Notes under the pieces: generated by a model | What the model saw: the letters and a program-made list of their open reading frames with translations, nothing else | Databases searched by the model: none | What the model was told of the DNA's origin: nothing | Program-made: the position numbers and the translations under genes | Part shown: positions 33,561 to 41,675 of the stretch, piece by piece | How positions within the stretch are numbered: position 1 is the stretch's first letter | How the letters are laid out: every line of letters begins with the position of its first letter | From: Myceligenerans pegani | GTDB taxonomy: Bacteria; Actinomycetota; Actinomycetes; Actinomycetales; Cellulomonadaceae | Direction: 5' to 3' | Assembly (NCBI RefSeq): GCF_014892515.1 | Contig: NZ_JADBGR010000096.1 | Coordinates: 62,001-126,000 of the forward strand | Length of the DNA stretch: 64,000 nucleotides

Positions 33561-34472
33561 GTGCGATTCCAGTTCGTCGCCGGTGAGGTGGCGGCAGGAC
33601 TGCGGCGCAACACCACCATGGTGGTCGCCGTCGTCCTCGTGACGTTCGTGTCCCTCACCTTCGTGGGGGCCGCCGCACTCCTGCAGACCCAGATCGGCAA
33701 GCTCAAGGACGACTGGTACGACCTCGTCCAGGTCTCCGTCTTCCTCTGCCCGACCGGCTCGATGATGCCCACCTGCGCCTCCGGCGAGGCCACCGAACGG
33801 CAGATCGACGCCGTCCGCGACATCATCGACACCGAACTCGCCGACGAGGTCGAGGCCGTCTACCTCGAGACCAAGGCCGACGCCTACGACGCCTTCACCG
33901 AGCGCTACCCCAACGGCTACCAGGGCACCCAGCTCACCGAGGACGACATGCAGGCGTCCCTGCGGCTCGAACTCGCCGACCCCGAGCAGTTCGCCGTGGT
34001 CAGCGACGTCCTCACCGGCCGCGACGGCGTCGAACTCGTCGAGGACCAGCGCGCCGTCTTCGAGCCCCTCTTCCGTACCCTCAACGTGGCGACGCTGCTC
34101 GCCGCCGGCCTCGCGGGCGTCATGCTCCTGGCCGCCGTGCTCCTCATCACCACCACCATCCGGCTGTCCGCGGTCTCGCGCCGCAAGGAGACCGAGATCA
34201 TGCGGCTCGTCGGAGCCTCCAACCTGTTCGTCCAGCTCCCCTTCCTCCTGGAGGGTGCGATCGCCGCCGTCACCGGCGCGCTGCTCGCCTGCCTCGGGCT
34301 CTGGCTCGCGGTGCGATTCCTGGTCACGGACTGGCTGGAACGCTCCGTCGACTGGGTGGCCTACGTAGACTCCGGCGACGTGCTCGCCGTCGCGCCGTTC
34401 CTCGTCCTCGTGGCGGTGGCGCTCGCGGCGGTCAGCTCGGTCGTCACGCTCAACCGGTACACGAGGATCTGA
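33561..34472 (+). CDS. ftsX: Cell division permease-like protein FtsX
   Basis: Membrane partner of FtsE, 303 residues: a first helix (TTMVVAVVLVTFVSLTFVGAAALLQ), a large extracellular loop (about residues 45-175) that in this family binds the hydrolase or its activator, then three helices (VATLLAAGLAGVMLLAAVLLIT, LLEGAIAAVTGALLACLGLWL and VLAVAPFLVLVAVALAAVSSV). SRRKETEIMRLVGAS is the conserved cytosolic coupling segment. The loop contains two cysteines (FLCPTGSMMPTCAS). GTG begins one base after the ftsE stop and its own stop overlaps the M23 gene start. Confidence 0.95.
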   Translation: MRFQFVAGEVAAGLRRNTTMVVAVVLVTFVSLTFVGAAALLQTQIGKLKDDWYDLVQVSVFLCPTGSMMPTCASGEATERQIDAVRDIIDTELADEVEAVYLETKADAYDAFTERYPNGYQGTQLTEDDMQASLRLELADPEQFAVVSDVLTGRDGVELVEDQRAVFEPLFRTLNVATLLAAGLAGVMLLAAVLLITTTIRLSAVSRRKETEIMRLVGASNLFVQLPFLLEGAIAAVTGALLACLGLWLAVRFLVTDWLERSVDWVAYVDSGDVLAVAPFLVLVAVALAAVSSVVTLNRYTRI

Positions 34473-35821
34473 TGATGTCGCACCGATACCTGGCAGGAGT
34501 CGTCCCGCTGACCCTCGCATTCCTGCTCGCCCTCGGCGGCGGGACCGCCGTCGTCCCCGCCGCGGCCGACGACCTCGACGACCAGCGCGCCGCCGCCGAG
34601 GCCGAGGCCGAGGCCAAGGAGCGCGAGCGCGAGGAACTCGAGAGCAGCCTCGAGCACACCGACGAGCGGCTCGCCGAAGCCGCGCTCGAGCTCAACGACG
34701 TCGAGGCGCGCCTGCCGCTCGCCGAGGCCGAGCTGGCCCAGGCCGAGGCCGGTCTCGAACAGGCCGAACGGGAGGCCGCGATCCTCGCGCAACGTCTCAC
34801 GGACGCGCAGTCCGAGGAGGCCCGGATCGTCCGGCAGATCGCCGACGACGCCGACAAGGCGGACACGGCGCGTGAGGACATCGTCCAGATGGCGCGCGAG
34901 GAGTTCCGCTCCTCGGGACGGACGACGGCGCTCGGCCTCGTCACGGGGGCGCAGACCACCGAGGAGTTCCTCGACGGGTACGCCGTCTCCTCCTCGGCGG
35001 CCCGGAGCCAGGCGCGGGCGCTCGCCGAACTGCAGGACTCCGCGGCGCAGGCGCGCAACATGCGGGCGCGGCTCACCGCGATCCGCGAGACGGTCGCGGA
35101 GCTCAAGGCGCTCGCCGACGAGAACGTCGAACGCAAGAAGGAGGTCCGCGAGGAGGCCGCGAGCAAGAAGGCCGAGATCGAGGACCTCATCGCGGAGCAG
35201 GAGAAGCTCAAGGACCGCATCGAGCGGCGCAGGGACGCCGCGACCCGGTCGCTCGAGGAGACCGAGCAGGCGATCAGCTCGATCGAGGCCGACCTCAAGG
35301 AGATCATCGCCGAGCAGCAGGAACGCGACCGGCAGCGTGCCGCCAGCCGCAGCGGCCGCGACGGCGGCGGGAGCGGCCGAGGTGGCGGGGACGGATCGTC
35401 CGGTGGGTCGTCGGGGACGACGTCGTACCTGACGTGGCCGACGGCGAACCCCGTGGTCACCTCCTCCTACGGGATGCGTTTCCACCCGGTGCTCAACTAC
35501 TGGCGCCTGCACGCCGGCACGGATTTCCGGGCCTACTGCGGTACCCCGATCCTCGCGGCGAACTCGGGCACCGTGGTCTACGCCCGCACCATCCAGGGCC
35601 TGGGGAACCAGGTGCTCATCGACCACGGCTGGACGAGCGCCGGCAACAGCCTCATGTCGAGCTACAACCACCTCACGAGCTGGGCGGTCTCCCCGGGGCA
35701 GCGGGTGACGCGCGGTCAGGTGATCGGCTACTCGGGGACCACGGGGACGTCCACGGCCTGCCACCTGCACTTCGAGGTGTACGTCAACGGGTCCACAGTG
35801 GACCCGATGACCTACCTCTGA
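34472..35821 (+). CDS. Secreted coiled-coil M23 (LytM) peptidoglycan hydrolase, EnvC/RipC-position protein
   Basis: A 449-residue exported protein: signal peptide (to about AAA-31), a long coiled coil from about 33 to 285 rich in Glu, Ala and Arg, a Gly/Ser linker, and a C-terminal M23 domain. The domain keeps the zinc ligands: HAGTDF (His and Asp) and CHLHFEV (HXH). It overlaps ftsX by a base. Coiled-coil hydrolases directly behind ftsEX are the enzymes FtsEX controls (PcsB, RipC, EnvC). Here the catalytic domain is LytM with intact ligands, so it should be an active endopeptidase rather than an EnvC-like pure activator. Confidence 0.9.
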   Translation: MMSHRYLAGVVPLTLAFLLALGGGTAVVPAAADDLDDQRAAAEAEAEAKEREREELESSLEHTDERLAEAALELNDVEARLPLAEAELAQAEAGLEQAEREAAILAQRLTDAQSEEARIVRQIADDADKADTAREDIVQMAREEFRSSGRTTALGLVTGAQTTEEFLDGYAVSSSAARSQARALAELQDSAAQARNMRARLTAIRETVAELKALADENVERKKEVREEAASKKAEIEDLIAEQEKLKDRIERRRDAATRSLEETEQAISSIEADLKEIIAEQQERDRQRAASRSGRDGGGSGRGGGDGSSGGSSGTTSYLTWPTANPVVTSSYGMRFHPVLNYWRLHAGTDFRAYCGTPILAANSGTVVYARTIQGLGNQVLIDHGWTSAGNSLMSSYNHLTSWAVSPGQRVTRGQVIGYSGTTGTSTACHLHFEVYVNGSTVDPMTYL

Positions 35822-35929
35822 TCTCGGCTTCCCGCGTTAATCACCGGACGGAGCGGGCCCTGGCGCGTATCCTGGATCGTCGCGCGCGGAGCTGGACGAG
35901 CGCCGATGCGATGGATGCGGAGGGAGACC

Positions 35930-36427
35930 ATGGCGAAGGGCGCCAAGAAGAAGCAGAAGCACGAGGACCCGCGGAAGGTCGTGGCGAACAACAAGAAGGC
36001 GCGCCATGACTACGTGATCGAGGACGTCTTCGAGGCGGGCCTCGTGCTGTGGGGCACCGAGGTCAAGGCGCTGCGCATGGGGCGCGCGTCCCTCGTGGAC
36101 GGCTACGTGCACGTGGACCGGGGAGAGGCCTGGCTGGAGGGTGTGCACATCCCCGAGTACTTCCAGGGCACCTGGAACAACCACTCGCCCCGCCGCAAGC
36201 GCAAGCTCCTGCTGCACAAGGACGAGATCCTGCGTCTGCAGGCCAAGGCGCACGAGAAGGGCCACACGGTGGTGCCGCTGTCCCTGTACTTCCTGGACGG
36301 CCGGGCCAAGGTCGAGATCGCGCTCGCGCGCGGCAAGAAGGAGTACGACAAGCGGCAGGCCCTGCGCGAGAAGCAGGACAACCGCGAGGCCCTGCGCGCC
36401 ATGCGCCACCGCGAGAAGCTGAGCTAG
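35930..36427 (+). CDS. smpB: SsrA-binding protein SmpB
   Basis: Binds tmRNA and helps it enter stalled ribosomes. The 165-residue protein shows [34 protein letters not shown], the OB-fold core [25 protein letters not shown], and a basic C-terminal tail ([20 protein letters not shown]) that reads the empty mRNA channel. GGAGGGAG precedes the ATG. TATCCT near 35870 is a possible -10. Its partner RNA ssrA lies 500 bases downstream. Confidence 0.96.
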   Translation: MAKGAKKKQKHEDPRKVVANNKKARHDYVIEDVFEAGLVLWGTEVKALRMGRASLVDGYVHVDRGEAWLEGVHIPEYFQGTWNNHSPRRKRKLLLHKDEILRLQAKAHEKGHTVVPLSLYFLDGRAKVEIALARGKKEYDKRQALREKQDNREALRAMRHREKLS

Positions 36428-36430
36428 GAC

Positions 36431-36748
36431 GTGCCGGCACCGCGCATCGTCATCACGTACTGCGTCCGCTGCAGGTGGCTGCTGCGGGCGCAGTGGTACG
36501 CCGCCGAGCTGCTGCAGACCTTCGAGTCCGAGCTCGGCGAGGTCGCCCTGCGGCCCGCCGCGAAGGACGTCGAGGCCGGCGTCTTCCGGATCCAGGTGTC
36601 GGCGTCCGACGACGGCGTCCCGACGACGGTCTGGAACCGCAAGCGCGACGGCGGCTTCCCCGACATCGCCGAGCTCAAGCGCAGGGTGCGCGACCTGGTT
36701 GCGCCGGAGATGTCCCTGGGGCACGCGGATCGCTCGGCCAACCGCTGA
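36431..36748 (+). CDS. SelT/SelW/SelH (Rdx) family protein, Cys form
   Basis: A 105-residue thioredoxin-like protein. It begins PRIVITYCVRCRWLLRAQWYAAELL, the Rdx signature with a CXXC motif in place of the CXXU of selenoproteins, followed by VALRPAAKDVEAGVFRIQV and DGGFPDIAELKRRVRDLV. Members are presumed redox proteins of unknown partner. The GTG starts 3 bases after the smpB stop, so it is likely co-transcribed and sits between smpB and ssrA. Confidence 0.87.
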   Translation: MPAPRIVITYCVRCRWLLRAQWYAAELLQTFESELGEVALRPAAKDVEAGVFRIQVSASDDGVPTTVWNRKRDGGFPDIAELKRRVRDLVAPEMSLGHADRSANR

Positions 36749-36842
36749 GTGCAGGGGATCGGCGCGCTGCCGCCCCCTGCAGCACTCCCGTCACCTGGGC
36801 GTTCGTGCACGACGGCGGTCGTGGCGCGGCCGGGAAATAACG

Positions 36843-36872
36843 TGACGGGCCGGCGTGTTGATCCACTAGACT
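36843..36872 (+). promoter_or_regulatory. Promoter of ssrA
   Basis: TAGACT at 36867-36872 is a close -10 match, with TGACGG at 36843-36848 as a reasonable -35 (18-base spacer). Transcription from here would give a precursor with about 45 bases 5' of mature tmRNA, removed by RNase P. Confidence 0.5.
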
Positions 36873-36924
36873 GGGTACCTCGCCGGAGCCCTCGGGCCTC
36901 GGTGGGGCGTTGACAACTCAACAT

Positions 36925-37295
36925 GGGGCTGATCGGTTTCGACGGTGGTCGTGCTTCGAGGGGAAGCGGGCCGAGGATGCAGACTTATCTCGCTAACGAT
37001 GTCTGCAAACCAATAGTTGCCGATAAGAACTCGCGCAACGACTTCGCCCTCGCCGCCTGAGGCGGGCCCGAAGTCCGTCGGCCCGGGGGTGCTCTCACCC
37101 CGGTAGCCGGCGTCATCTCGAGAGCCACTGCCAGTGGTCCACGTCACCGGGACCACTGGGACTTCTAGGTGACTGAGCCCGTCCGCGAATGAGTCTGCGC
37201 AAGCGCGGGGGCCGAGAAAAGCCATAGCAGACTGCGCCCGGAGAAGTCCTCGAAAAGCGACACCGGACCCGGGTTCGATTCCCGGCAGCTCCACC
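36925..37295 (+). ncRNA. ssrA: Transfer-messenger RNA (tmRNA)
   Basis: Rescues stalled ribosomes and tags the stuck protein for proteolysis. The 5' end GGGGCTG pairs with CAGCTCC at 37286-37292 to form the acceptor stem, and GGGTTCGATTCCC upstream of it is the T-arm. The tag reading frame at 37019-37060 encodes ADKNSRNDFALAA followed by TGA, ending in the degron-like ALAA. The 3' end reads ACC followed by C, so the terminal A of CCA is not encoded and must be added. The 3' end borders the accessory island. Confidence 0.95.
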
Positions 37296-37361
37296 CAAAA
37301 CGGACTACTCGAACAGTGGTCCGAGGTCGCACCCTTCAGGAGGATGTTGACCGTGTTTAGT

Positions 37362-37398
37362 GCAGCAGGCCCGTCTCCATCGGAGGCGGGCCTGCTGT
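37362..37398 (+). terminator. Hairpin terminator downstream of ssrA
   Basis: A 17-pair hairpin (37362-37378 with 37382-37398, loop ATC, two G-U pairs) lies 67 bases after the tmRNA end. It is the likely end of the ssrA transcript. Its survival next to the island suggests that any integration point lies within the 3' end of ssrA or beyond this hairpin. Confidence 0.7.
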
Positions 37399-37673
37399 CG
37401 TGTGAGGGCTCGCGGGGCCGGGTCGGGCTTGTCGGTGGTGCTGAGCCGTTGGAGGCGTTGGACGGCGTGGTGCCGCGCGAACGACTCCTTGAGCCACGGC
37501 GCTGCTCGTCGTCACAGGGGCGGTACGGCTCCCGCTGGTGTCGAGGGCCTGGAGTTCGGCCGTGAGCTGCTGGTGGAGGAGCTTGGAGGCGGACTCTTCC
37601 TCGCCGATGGTGTCGGCGATGTGTTCGCTGGCCCGCGGTTCGCTCGAATCGCTTGAGTTCTGGGAGTTGGCAC
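37399..37673. other. Island edge without a clear gene
   Basis: Between the ssrA terminator and the first island gene is a mostly GC-rich stretch. A minus-strand frame reads SEHIADTIGEEESASKLLHQ, which could be the tail of a decayed gene (the composition resembles a recombinase or ATPase C-terminus), but no family could be named. The last 100 bases become AT-rich. I see no promoter or repeat here. Confidence 0.4.
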
Positions 37674-38750
37674 TTATTGGTGTAGGCGGGCCAAGAATGC
37701 AGCTATTCGTCCGTGACATTCATTAAGGTTTCCCTCATACGTATGATACTCGATGCCTTGTAGATCAGAGGGTACTTCGACATCGCCCTGCACAAGCAAG
37801 AGCAAGCGGCTGCGTCCAAGCCTTCCCCACATCCAGCCCACTTCGAGCCAAACATTTTGCCTCGCCCGCGACGACAATGCGCTTGAGCCGTCGAGCGCGC
37901 CGACATCGTCGGGTGTTATCAGGGCGATCGCTGCAGTTGCCATAGACCCCGCGCGTTCCCACTTGTACGGCAATGCTTCCGAATCTACTTCAAGCTCATT
38001 CATGAGCACTGGCCGGTATCGGTGAATATCGCTCGACAGGACGGTATCGAGCATGTTGCGCAGCGATTGCCAGTCAGGACTGCGGCCATGTACGATAGCA
38101 ACAGGCGTCTCAGTCAGGATATCCCTGAGAACTCTCTCTACTCCTTCACTCCATGGCGCGAACAGCCTTCGCAGCCGTGCTTCCGTTGGCCTTGAGTGTG
38201 CACCATCTTGCTGCCGCGAGAGCCGCAAGCCTTCTTCGAGAAGCTCTCGACCAGCCCCGCCAGAGCCCCCAAGTGGAACCATGATCTTCTGTGCCACACG
38301 TGCGACGCGTCCTGCGAGGAACGTGTGGTCTGCCCCACCTAGAATGATGGCGGCATCGCACTCGCCAATTGCCGCAAAGTGTCGACTAAAGCGAAGCCGG
38401 CCGGGTGCAGTTACAAAGCTAATGAACTCGCCATACTGAGATATCAGCTCATTGAATGCCGCATCGCTCCCTTCGCCATACTGTGTGTCCGCCTGGTCGG
38501 GTCCAAAAAGCACGATGGTCAGCTCGGAACCTGACGGGGGGCGCGAACTGTCGGCCGATGCTTTCAGAAATCCCTCCGCAACGAAACTGTCGAGGGTTCG
38601 CTCTGTATTGGAGGTAATGATAAGGCGGTGCCCCAAGGTGGAAAGCAGTCGACCGATGGCCCGGCCAGTCGTAGCGAACTCGGATAGCGAGCCAGTGCAT
38701 TCGAATCCGGATCGCCCCGAATACCACCCCCCAAATACGGTGACCTTCAT
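37674..38750 (-). CDS. SLOG-like domain fused to TIR-like (CAP12/Pycsar-type) domain; putative defence effector
   Basis: A 358-residue cytosolic protein. The N-terminal half (about 1-180) resembles the SLOG/LOG nucleotide-binding fold: KVTVFGGWYSG, AAIILGGADHTFLAGRVA and IMVPLGGSGGAGRELLEEGL. The C-terminal half (about 214-355) matches the TIR-like domain PF10137: PVAIVHGRSPDWQSLRNML, KWERAGSMATAAIALITPDD, RARQNVWLEVGWMWGRLGRS and VEVPSDLQGIEYHTY. Such pairs sense a nucleotide signal (SLOG) and destroy NAD+ (TIR). It is the second gene of a coupled pair, overlapping the HAD gene by ATGA. Codon use is AT-richer than the chromosome. The enzymatic role is inferred. Confidence 0.75.
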   Translation of the reverse strand: MKVTVFGGWYSGRSGFECTGSLSEFATTGRAIGRLLSTLGHRLIITSNTERTLDSFVAEGFLKASADSSRPPSGSELTIVLFGPDQADTQYGEGSDAAFNELISQYGEFISFVTAPGRLRFSRHFAAIGECDAAIILGGADHTFLAGRVARVAQKIMVPLGGSGGAGRELLEEGLRLSRQQDGAHSRPTEARLRRLFAPWSEGVERVLRDILTETPVAIVHGRSPDWQSLRNMLDTVLSSDIHRYRPVLMNELEVDSEALPYKWERAGSMATAAIALITPDDVGALDGSSALSSRARQNVWLEVGWMWGRLGRSRLLLLVQGDVEVPSDLQGIEYHTYEGNLNECHGRIAAFLARLHQ

Positions 38751-39838
38751 GGGATGTCGAGGAGTGGAACGTTCCGGACGAAGGGCATTTTGGGAATATC
38801 GTCCAGGCATTCAAGGCGTTCACTGCCGGCGGAATTCCCCTGGAGGTGGAAGACTTTTCTGGCTCCAGCGGCCAGAGCGGCCGTCACGCCGGAGATTGAA
38901 TCTTCAACGACGATGCAATCTCTCGGTTTGACCAGGAGCGCCTCCATTCCCGCCAGGTACGGGGCCGGGTCTGGCTTCGCTCGGCCGACATCGTCGGCCG
39001 AGATGAGGACGTCAAATTCGGAGGGTTCGTAGCGTGCAGACCTCAAAGCCGTCTCGCACTCAAACGCGGTAGATGAGGTCACCACGCCGACCAGTATCGA
39101 TGAGTGACGAAGGTGACTGATCACCTCTGGGCCACCAGCAATTGGCGGCACGGTCTCGGATAGAAGTTCTGCGTATCTGGCGTGGAAGCGTTTGACGTAG
39201 TCATCACTCGACTGCGCCCTGCCTGACTCCGACATGATTTGGCCTGCGATTGAACTAAGAGACTGACCGACAAGCTCGCTAAAGTCAGTTGTGCCCTTGA
39301 TGCCTATATCCTCGGCTACGAGGGCATGAGCACGCGCCTTCAACGGTTCGGTGTCCACAAGAACTCCGTCGAGGTCGAATAGGATGGCGAAATGCGGAGC
39401 AGATAATATTGGAGCGTTTCCCGCGGTGGGCGCACCCGCGTCGTAGTGTTTTTTTCTAGATCCCTTAATCCCGAGCAGCATGTCAATCTTGTTCTTGATT
39501 GCGCTGCGCCTCACATTGGTGAGGAAGAGAGACCTGGACAAGGTGAAGTACTCCCGCTTGCCATCAGCGCTCCAGTCGAGTTCTCGTAGGCGTGATTCGG
39601 CCAGCCAAAGTCGGCGGTTAGTTGCTTGCAGTGCGGCAACAAACGCGTCAAGTACTGGGCGCTGACTCTGCGCCATGGAGCCCACAACAGTGCCTTCTAG
39701 CGGGTGGAGAAGTTCGAGCCGGCGCAAAGCTTCCGACTGTGTTTCCTGATCGGGATGGCGGGTAGCGATCAGCGTCTCGATGGCTATCCGGTCAATGAGC
39801 TCTGCGGGGCTAATCTCGTACATAAGTCGATCTGTCAT
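38747..39838 (-). CDS. DUF6165-like domain fused to HAD phosphatase
   Basis: A 363-residue protein. Residues about 5-125 resemble DUF6165 (YEISPAELIDRIAIETLIA, NRRLWLAESRLRELDW and REYFTLSRSLFLTNVRRSAI). Residues 148-363 form a beta-phosphoglucomutase-like HAD domain: nucleophile motif FDLDGVLVDTEP (Asp155, Asp157), VVTSSTAFECE, the Lys in GRAKPDPAPYL (Lys288) and VVEDSISGVTAAL (Glu312, Asp313). All HAD motifs are intact, so it should be an active phosphatase or mutase. A TATACG box and the spacer upstream suggest the pair's promoter. With the TIR-like partner it may set or cancel the trigger signal; that role is speculation. Confidence 0.75.
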   Translation of the reverse strand: MTDRLMYEISPAELIDRIAIETLIATRHPDQETQSEALRRLELLHPLEGTVVGSMAQSQRPVLDAFVAALQATNRRLWLAESRLRELDWSADGKREYFTLSRSLFLTNVRRSAIKNKIDMLLGIKGSRKKHYDAGAPTAGNAPILSAPHFAILFDLDGVLVDTEPLKARAHALVAEDIGIKGTTDFSELVGQSLSSIAGQIMSESGRAQSSDDYVKRFHARYAELLSETVPPIAGGPEVISHLRHSSILVGVVTSSTAFECETALRSARYEPSEFDVLISADDVGRAKPDPAPYLAGMEALLVKPRDCIVVEDSISGVTAALAAGARKVFHLQGNSAGSERLECLDDIPKMPFVRNVPLLDIP

Positions 39839-40121
39839 GAGGGGAACCTACCGTATAGTCGAAGGTAGATGGATGTGGCGAGGGTGGTAGTACTCATTCG
39901 AAAAAGAATCTGACTCAATAAGGGACATGCCAGGATCGCTGAAGTCTTGCACGTCACCTCCGGCGCAGCGGTGCAACGGTCCGGCGTCCCTGTGCTGAGG
40001 CAGTACGGGTACTGCAGGGCGCATCGAGCACTCGCGGGTAGCTGTCTACGAGATCTGCGCTGCTGATAGTGGACACACGTGCGTCGACTGGCGACTGAAC
40101 CTGGCCGGGGTTGTGCACTGG

Positions 40122-40391
40122 TCAGCCCTGCCGTCTTGCGGTGGCGGGCAAGCCGAAGCGGTCGGCTTCGCCGCGAAGCGGGCTCTCGCGGCCGAGATAG
40201 TCGAGGCCTGCGCGATTGGTGGCATGACCTCGCAACATTGCGTTGCCCCCTCGTCGATTGACCACATCATCGCAGATCAGAGCGGCTTTGACCAGATCTT
40301 GTGCCGATCTCACCCATTCCTGCGCACGGCGGAGGCGCAGCATCTGAACCTGCTCTGAGACAGCGCGATTCAGCGGCGCAGGTCGGGTCAT
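40122..40391 (-). pseudogene. Possible remnant of a small HEPN-like protein
   Basis: An open stretch of 89 codons (TRPAPLNRAVSEQVQMLRLR, AQEWVRSAQDLVKAALICDD, GGNAMLRGHATNRAGLDYLG) loosely resembles small actinobacterial HEPN-type proteins with a NAVLAGIAASDA core, but the core is scrambled and the C-terminal part is missing. It could be a decayed toxin or antitoxin of the island, or chance. Low confidence. Confidence 0.25.
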
Positions 40392-40448
40392 GAGCTGGTC
40401 AGATCGTGATCTGTGAGGATGGCGTGCCGTTGCACGGCGGCGCTCGTT

Positions 40449-40752
40449 CTACTCGCGCTGCCAGCGACGATAGTGGCCGCATGGGCTCATCAGCCTCGGC
40501 TGCGCCGTCCGTCTCGACACTCCCAACGCCGTCGCGATCTGCTCCTGAGTCAGCGCGCTTTCGTGGAGCCGGACAGCTTTCTCTGCCTGCGCCGGCGTGA
40601 ACTCAGATCCACGCGTTTGCACGCCCCTTGCGCTTCAAGATCCGGCTCTCCCGCTTGCGGTCGATGCCGAACTGGTTGCCCAGCTTGTATACCGTCGCGC
40701 CGCCCGGTACCCCTCACCGCTCCCGTACCTGCTCATCGCTGAGTGGCTTCAC
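40449..40752 (-). pseudogene. Decayed recombinase-type helix-turn-helix gene
   Basis: Three successive minus-strand frames, broken by stops and shifts, read as one HTH protein: VKPLSDEQVRER then a stop; GATVYKLGNQFGIDRKRESR followed by ILKRKG; then FTPAQAEKAVRLHESALTQE followed by QIATALGVSRRT. This is the tandem HTH seen at the C-terminus of actinobacterial recombinases and in related small HTH proteins. At least two frame changes make it non-functional. It is evidence of past mobile-element activity in the island. Confidence 0.6.
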
Positions 40753-41033
40753 CCGTCGAGGAGCAGCCGGTCGCTCAGCCGCCGCCCGAGCAACCCCGGG
40801 TCCACTCGACGGTGGGCGGCGTGTGCCCTTTCGGGCCACGCCGTCTCGTCATGTCTTGTGGTGGCGGAGCACTCACGCCTCGCCAGCGGGGCCTCCTTCC
40901 CCGGTGCCCTGTGCAAGTGGGGTCGCACTCCTTGCGCTCCTGCGTGGTGAGCTCGGCTGTCGTTGCGGGTGAAGTTGCGTCACCGGCTGCAGGAGTGCTG
41001 CCTCTCATGTCGGAATCTGGGTACATTTGCAGC

Positions 41034-41675
41034 ATGGCGGACTCCCAGCTGAACCTGCCGGAACGGTCGGCGCTGCTAGCGCTGATGACGCTGACTCGGG
41101 AGGTGTCGAATGCGGATCTCGCCGCGGAGTTGGGCGTCACGATCGAGAAAAGGGTTCGGGAGCGCCTGGTCGAACTGGGATACATCAGGGCGTGGCAGGC
41201 CGGGCGGTACCGGGCGTGGATGCACGAACTCACGGACGTAGGGTGGCGGCGCTGCGGCGAGGAACTGAGCAGCTCACCGCCGGCACGTGCGTCGAAGCAG
41301 GCGCGCTTGCAGTACGGGCTGACCGGCCGACTCGCTGCCTACATGGCTCGGAACGACCTACAGGTCGCGGATATCTTCGGCCTGGAGGATGGGCCCGCGG
41401 CCGTTGCGCCCGACGACGTCGCCAGGCGAATCCGTTCCGTGTATGCAACGTTGGCCCGCGAGCCGGGGGGCTGGGTCGGCCTGGCTCGTCTCCGGGACGC
41501 TCTCGACGACGTTCCGCGTGCCGACCTGGACGCGGCCCTGTTCGACCTGGTGCTCGAACCCGAGGTGCTGTTGGACCCTGAGTTCAACCAGAAGACGCTG
41601 ACCGCCGCCGACCGAGCGGCCGCGCTGCGCATGGGCGGCGAGGACATGCACCTGATCTCCATCGGGCGGTCATGA
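41034..41675 (+). CDS. Winged-helix-like protein heading the ATPase-AIPR operon
   Basis: A 213-residue protein. The N-terminal 60 residues look like a winged helix (LPERSALLALMTLTREVSNA, DLAAELGVTIEKRVRERLVE, YIRAWQAGRYRAWMHELTD), followed by a charged linker and a second helical domain (GGWVGLARLRDALDDVPRAD, LDAALFDLVLEPEVLL). I have seen this small protein type upstream of large AAA proteins in actinobacteria; its role is probably regulatory or adaptor. The ATG at 41034 lies 6 bases after TACATT; an earlier ATG at 41007 with CAGGAG upstream is possible. ATGA overlap couples it to the ATPase gene. Confidence 0.72.
   Translation: MADSQLNLPERSALLALMTLTREVSNADLAAELGVTIEKRVRERLVELGYIRAWQAGRYRAWMHELTDVGWRRCGEELSSSPPARASKQARLQYGLTGRLAAYMARNDLQVADIFGLEDGPAAVAPDDVARRIRSVYATLAREPGGWVGLARLRDALDDVPRADLDAALFDLVLEPEVLLDPEFNQKTLTAADRAAALRMGGEDMHLISIGRS

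Larger units (their letters stand above)
39839..41033. other. Long spacer with decayed genes inside the island
   Basis: About 1.2 kb without an intact gene. The first 130 bases are AT-rich and must hold the promoter of the HAD/TIR pair on the minus strand. From 40122 on, two minus-strand remnants are recognisable (listed separately). The rest, up to 41033, has no convincing coding signal; the last 40 bases contain TACATT 6 bases before the ATG at 41034, probably the promoter of the ATPase operon. Confidence 0.6.

Noticed and set aside
36431-36500. Selenocysteine in the SelW-like protein
   Set aside because: The motif is CXXC with ordinary Cys codons; there is no in-frame TGA.
37674-39838. 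Thoeris system
   Set aside because: The SLOG domain is fused to a TIR-like domain rather than SIR2, and no separate ThsB is present.
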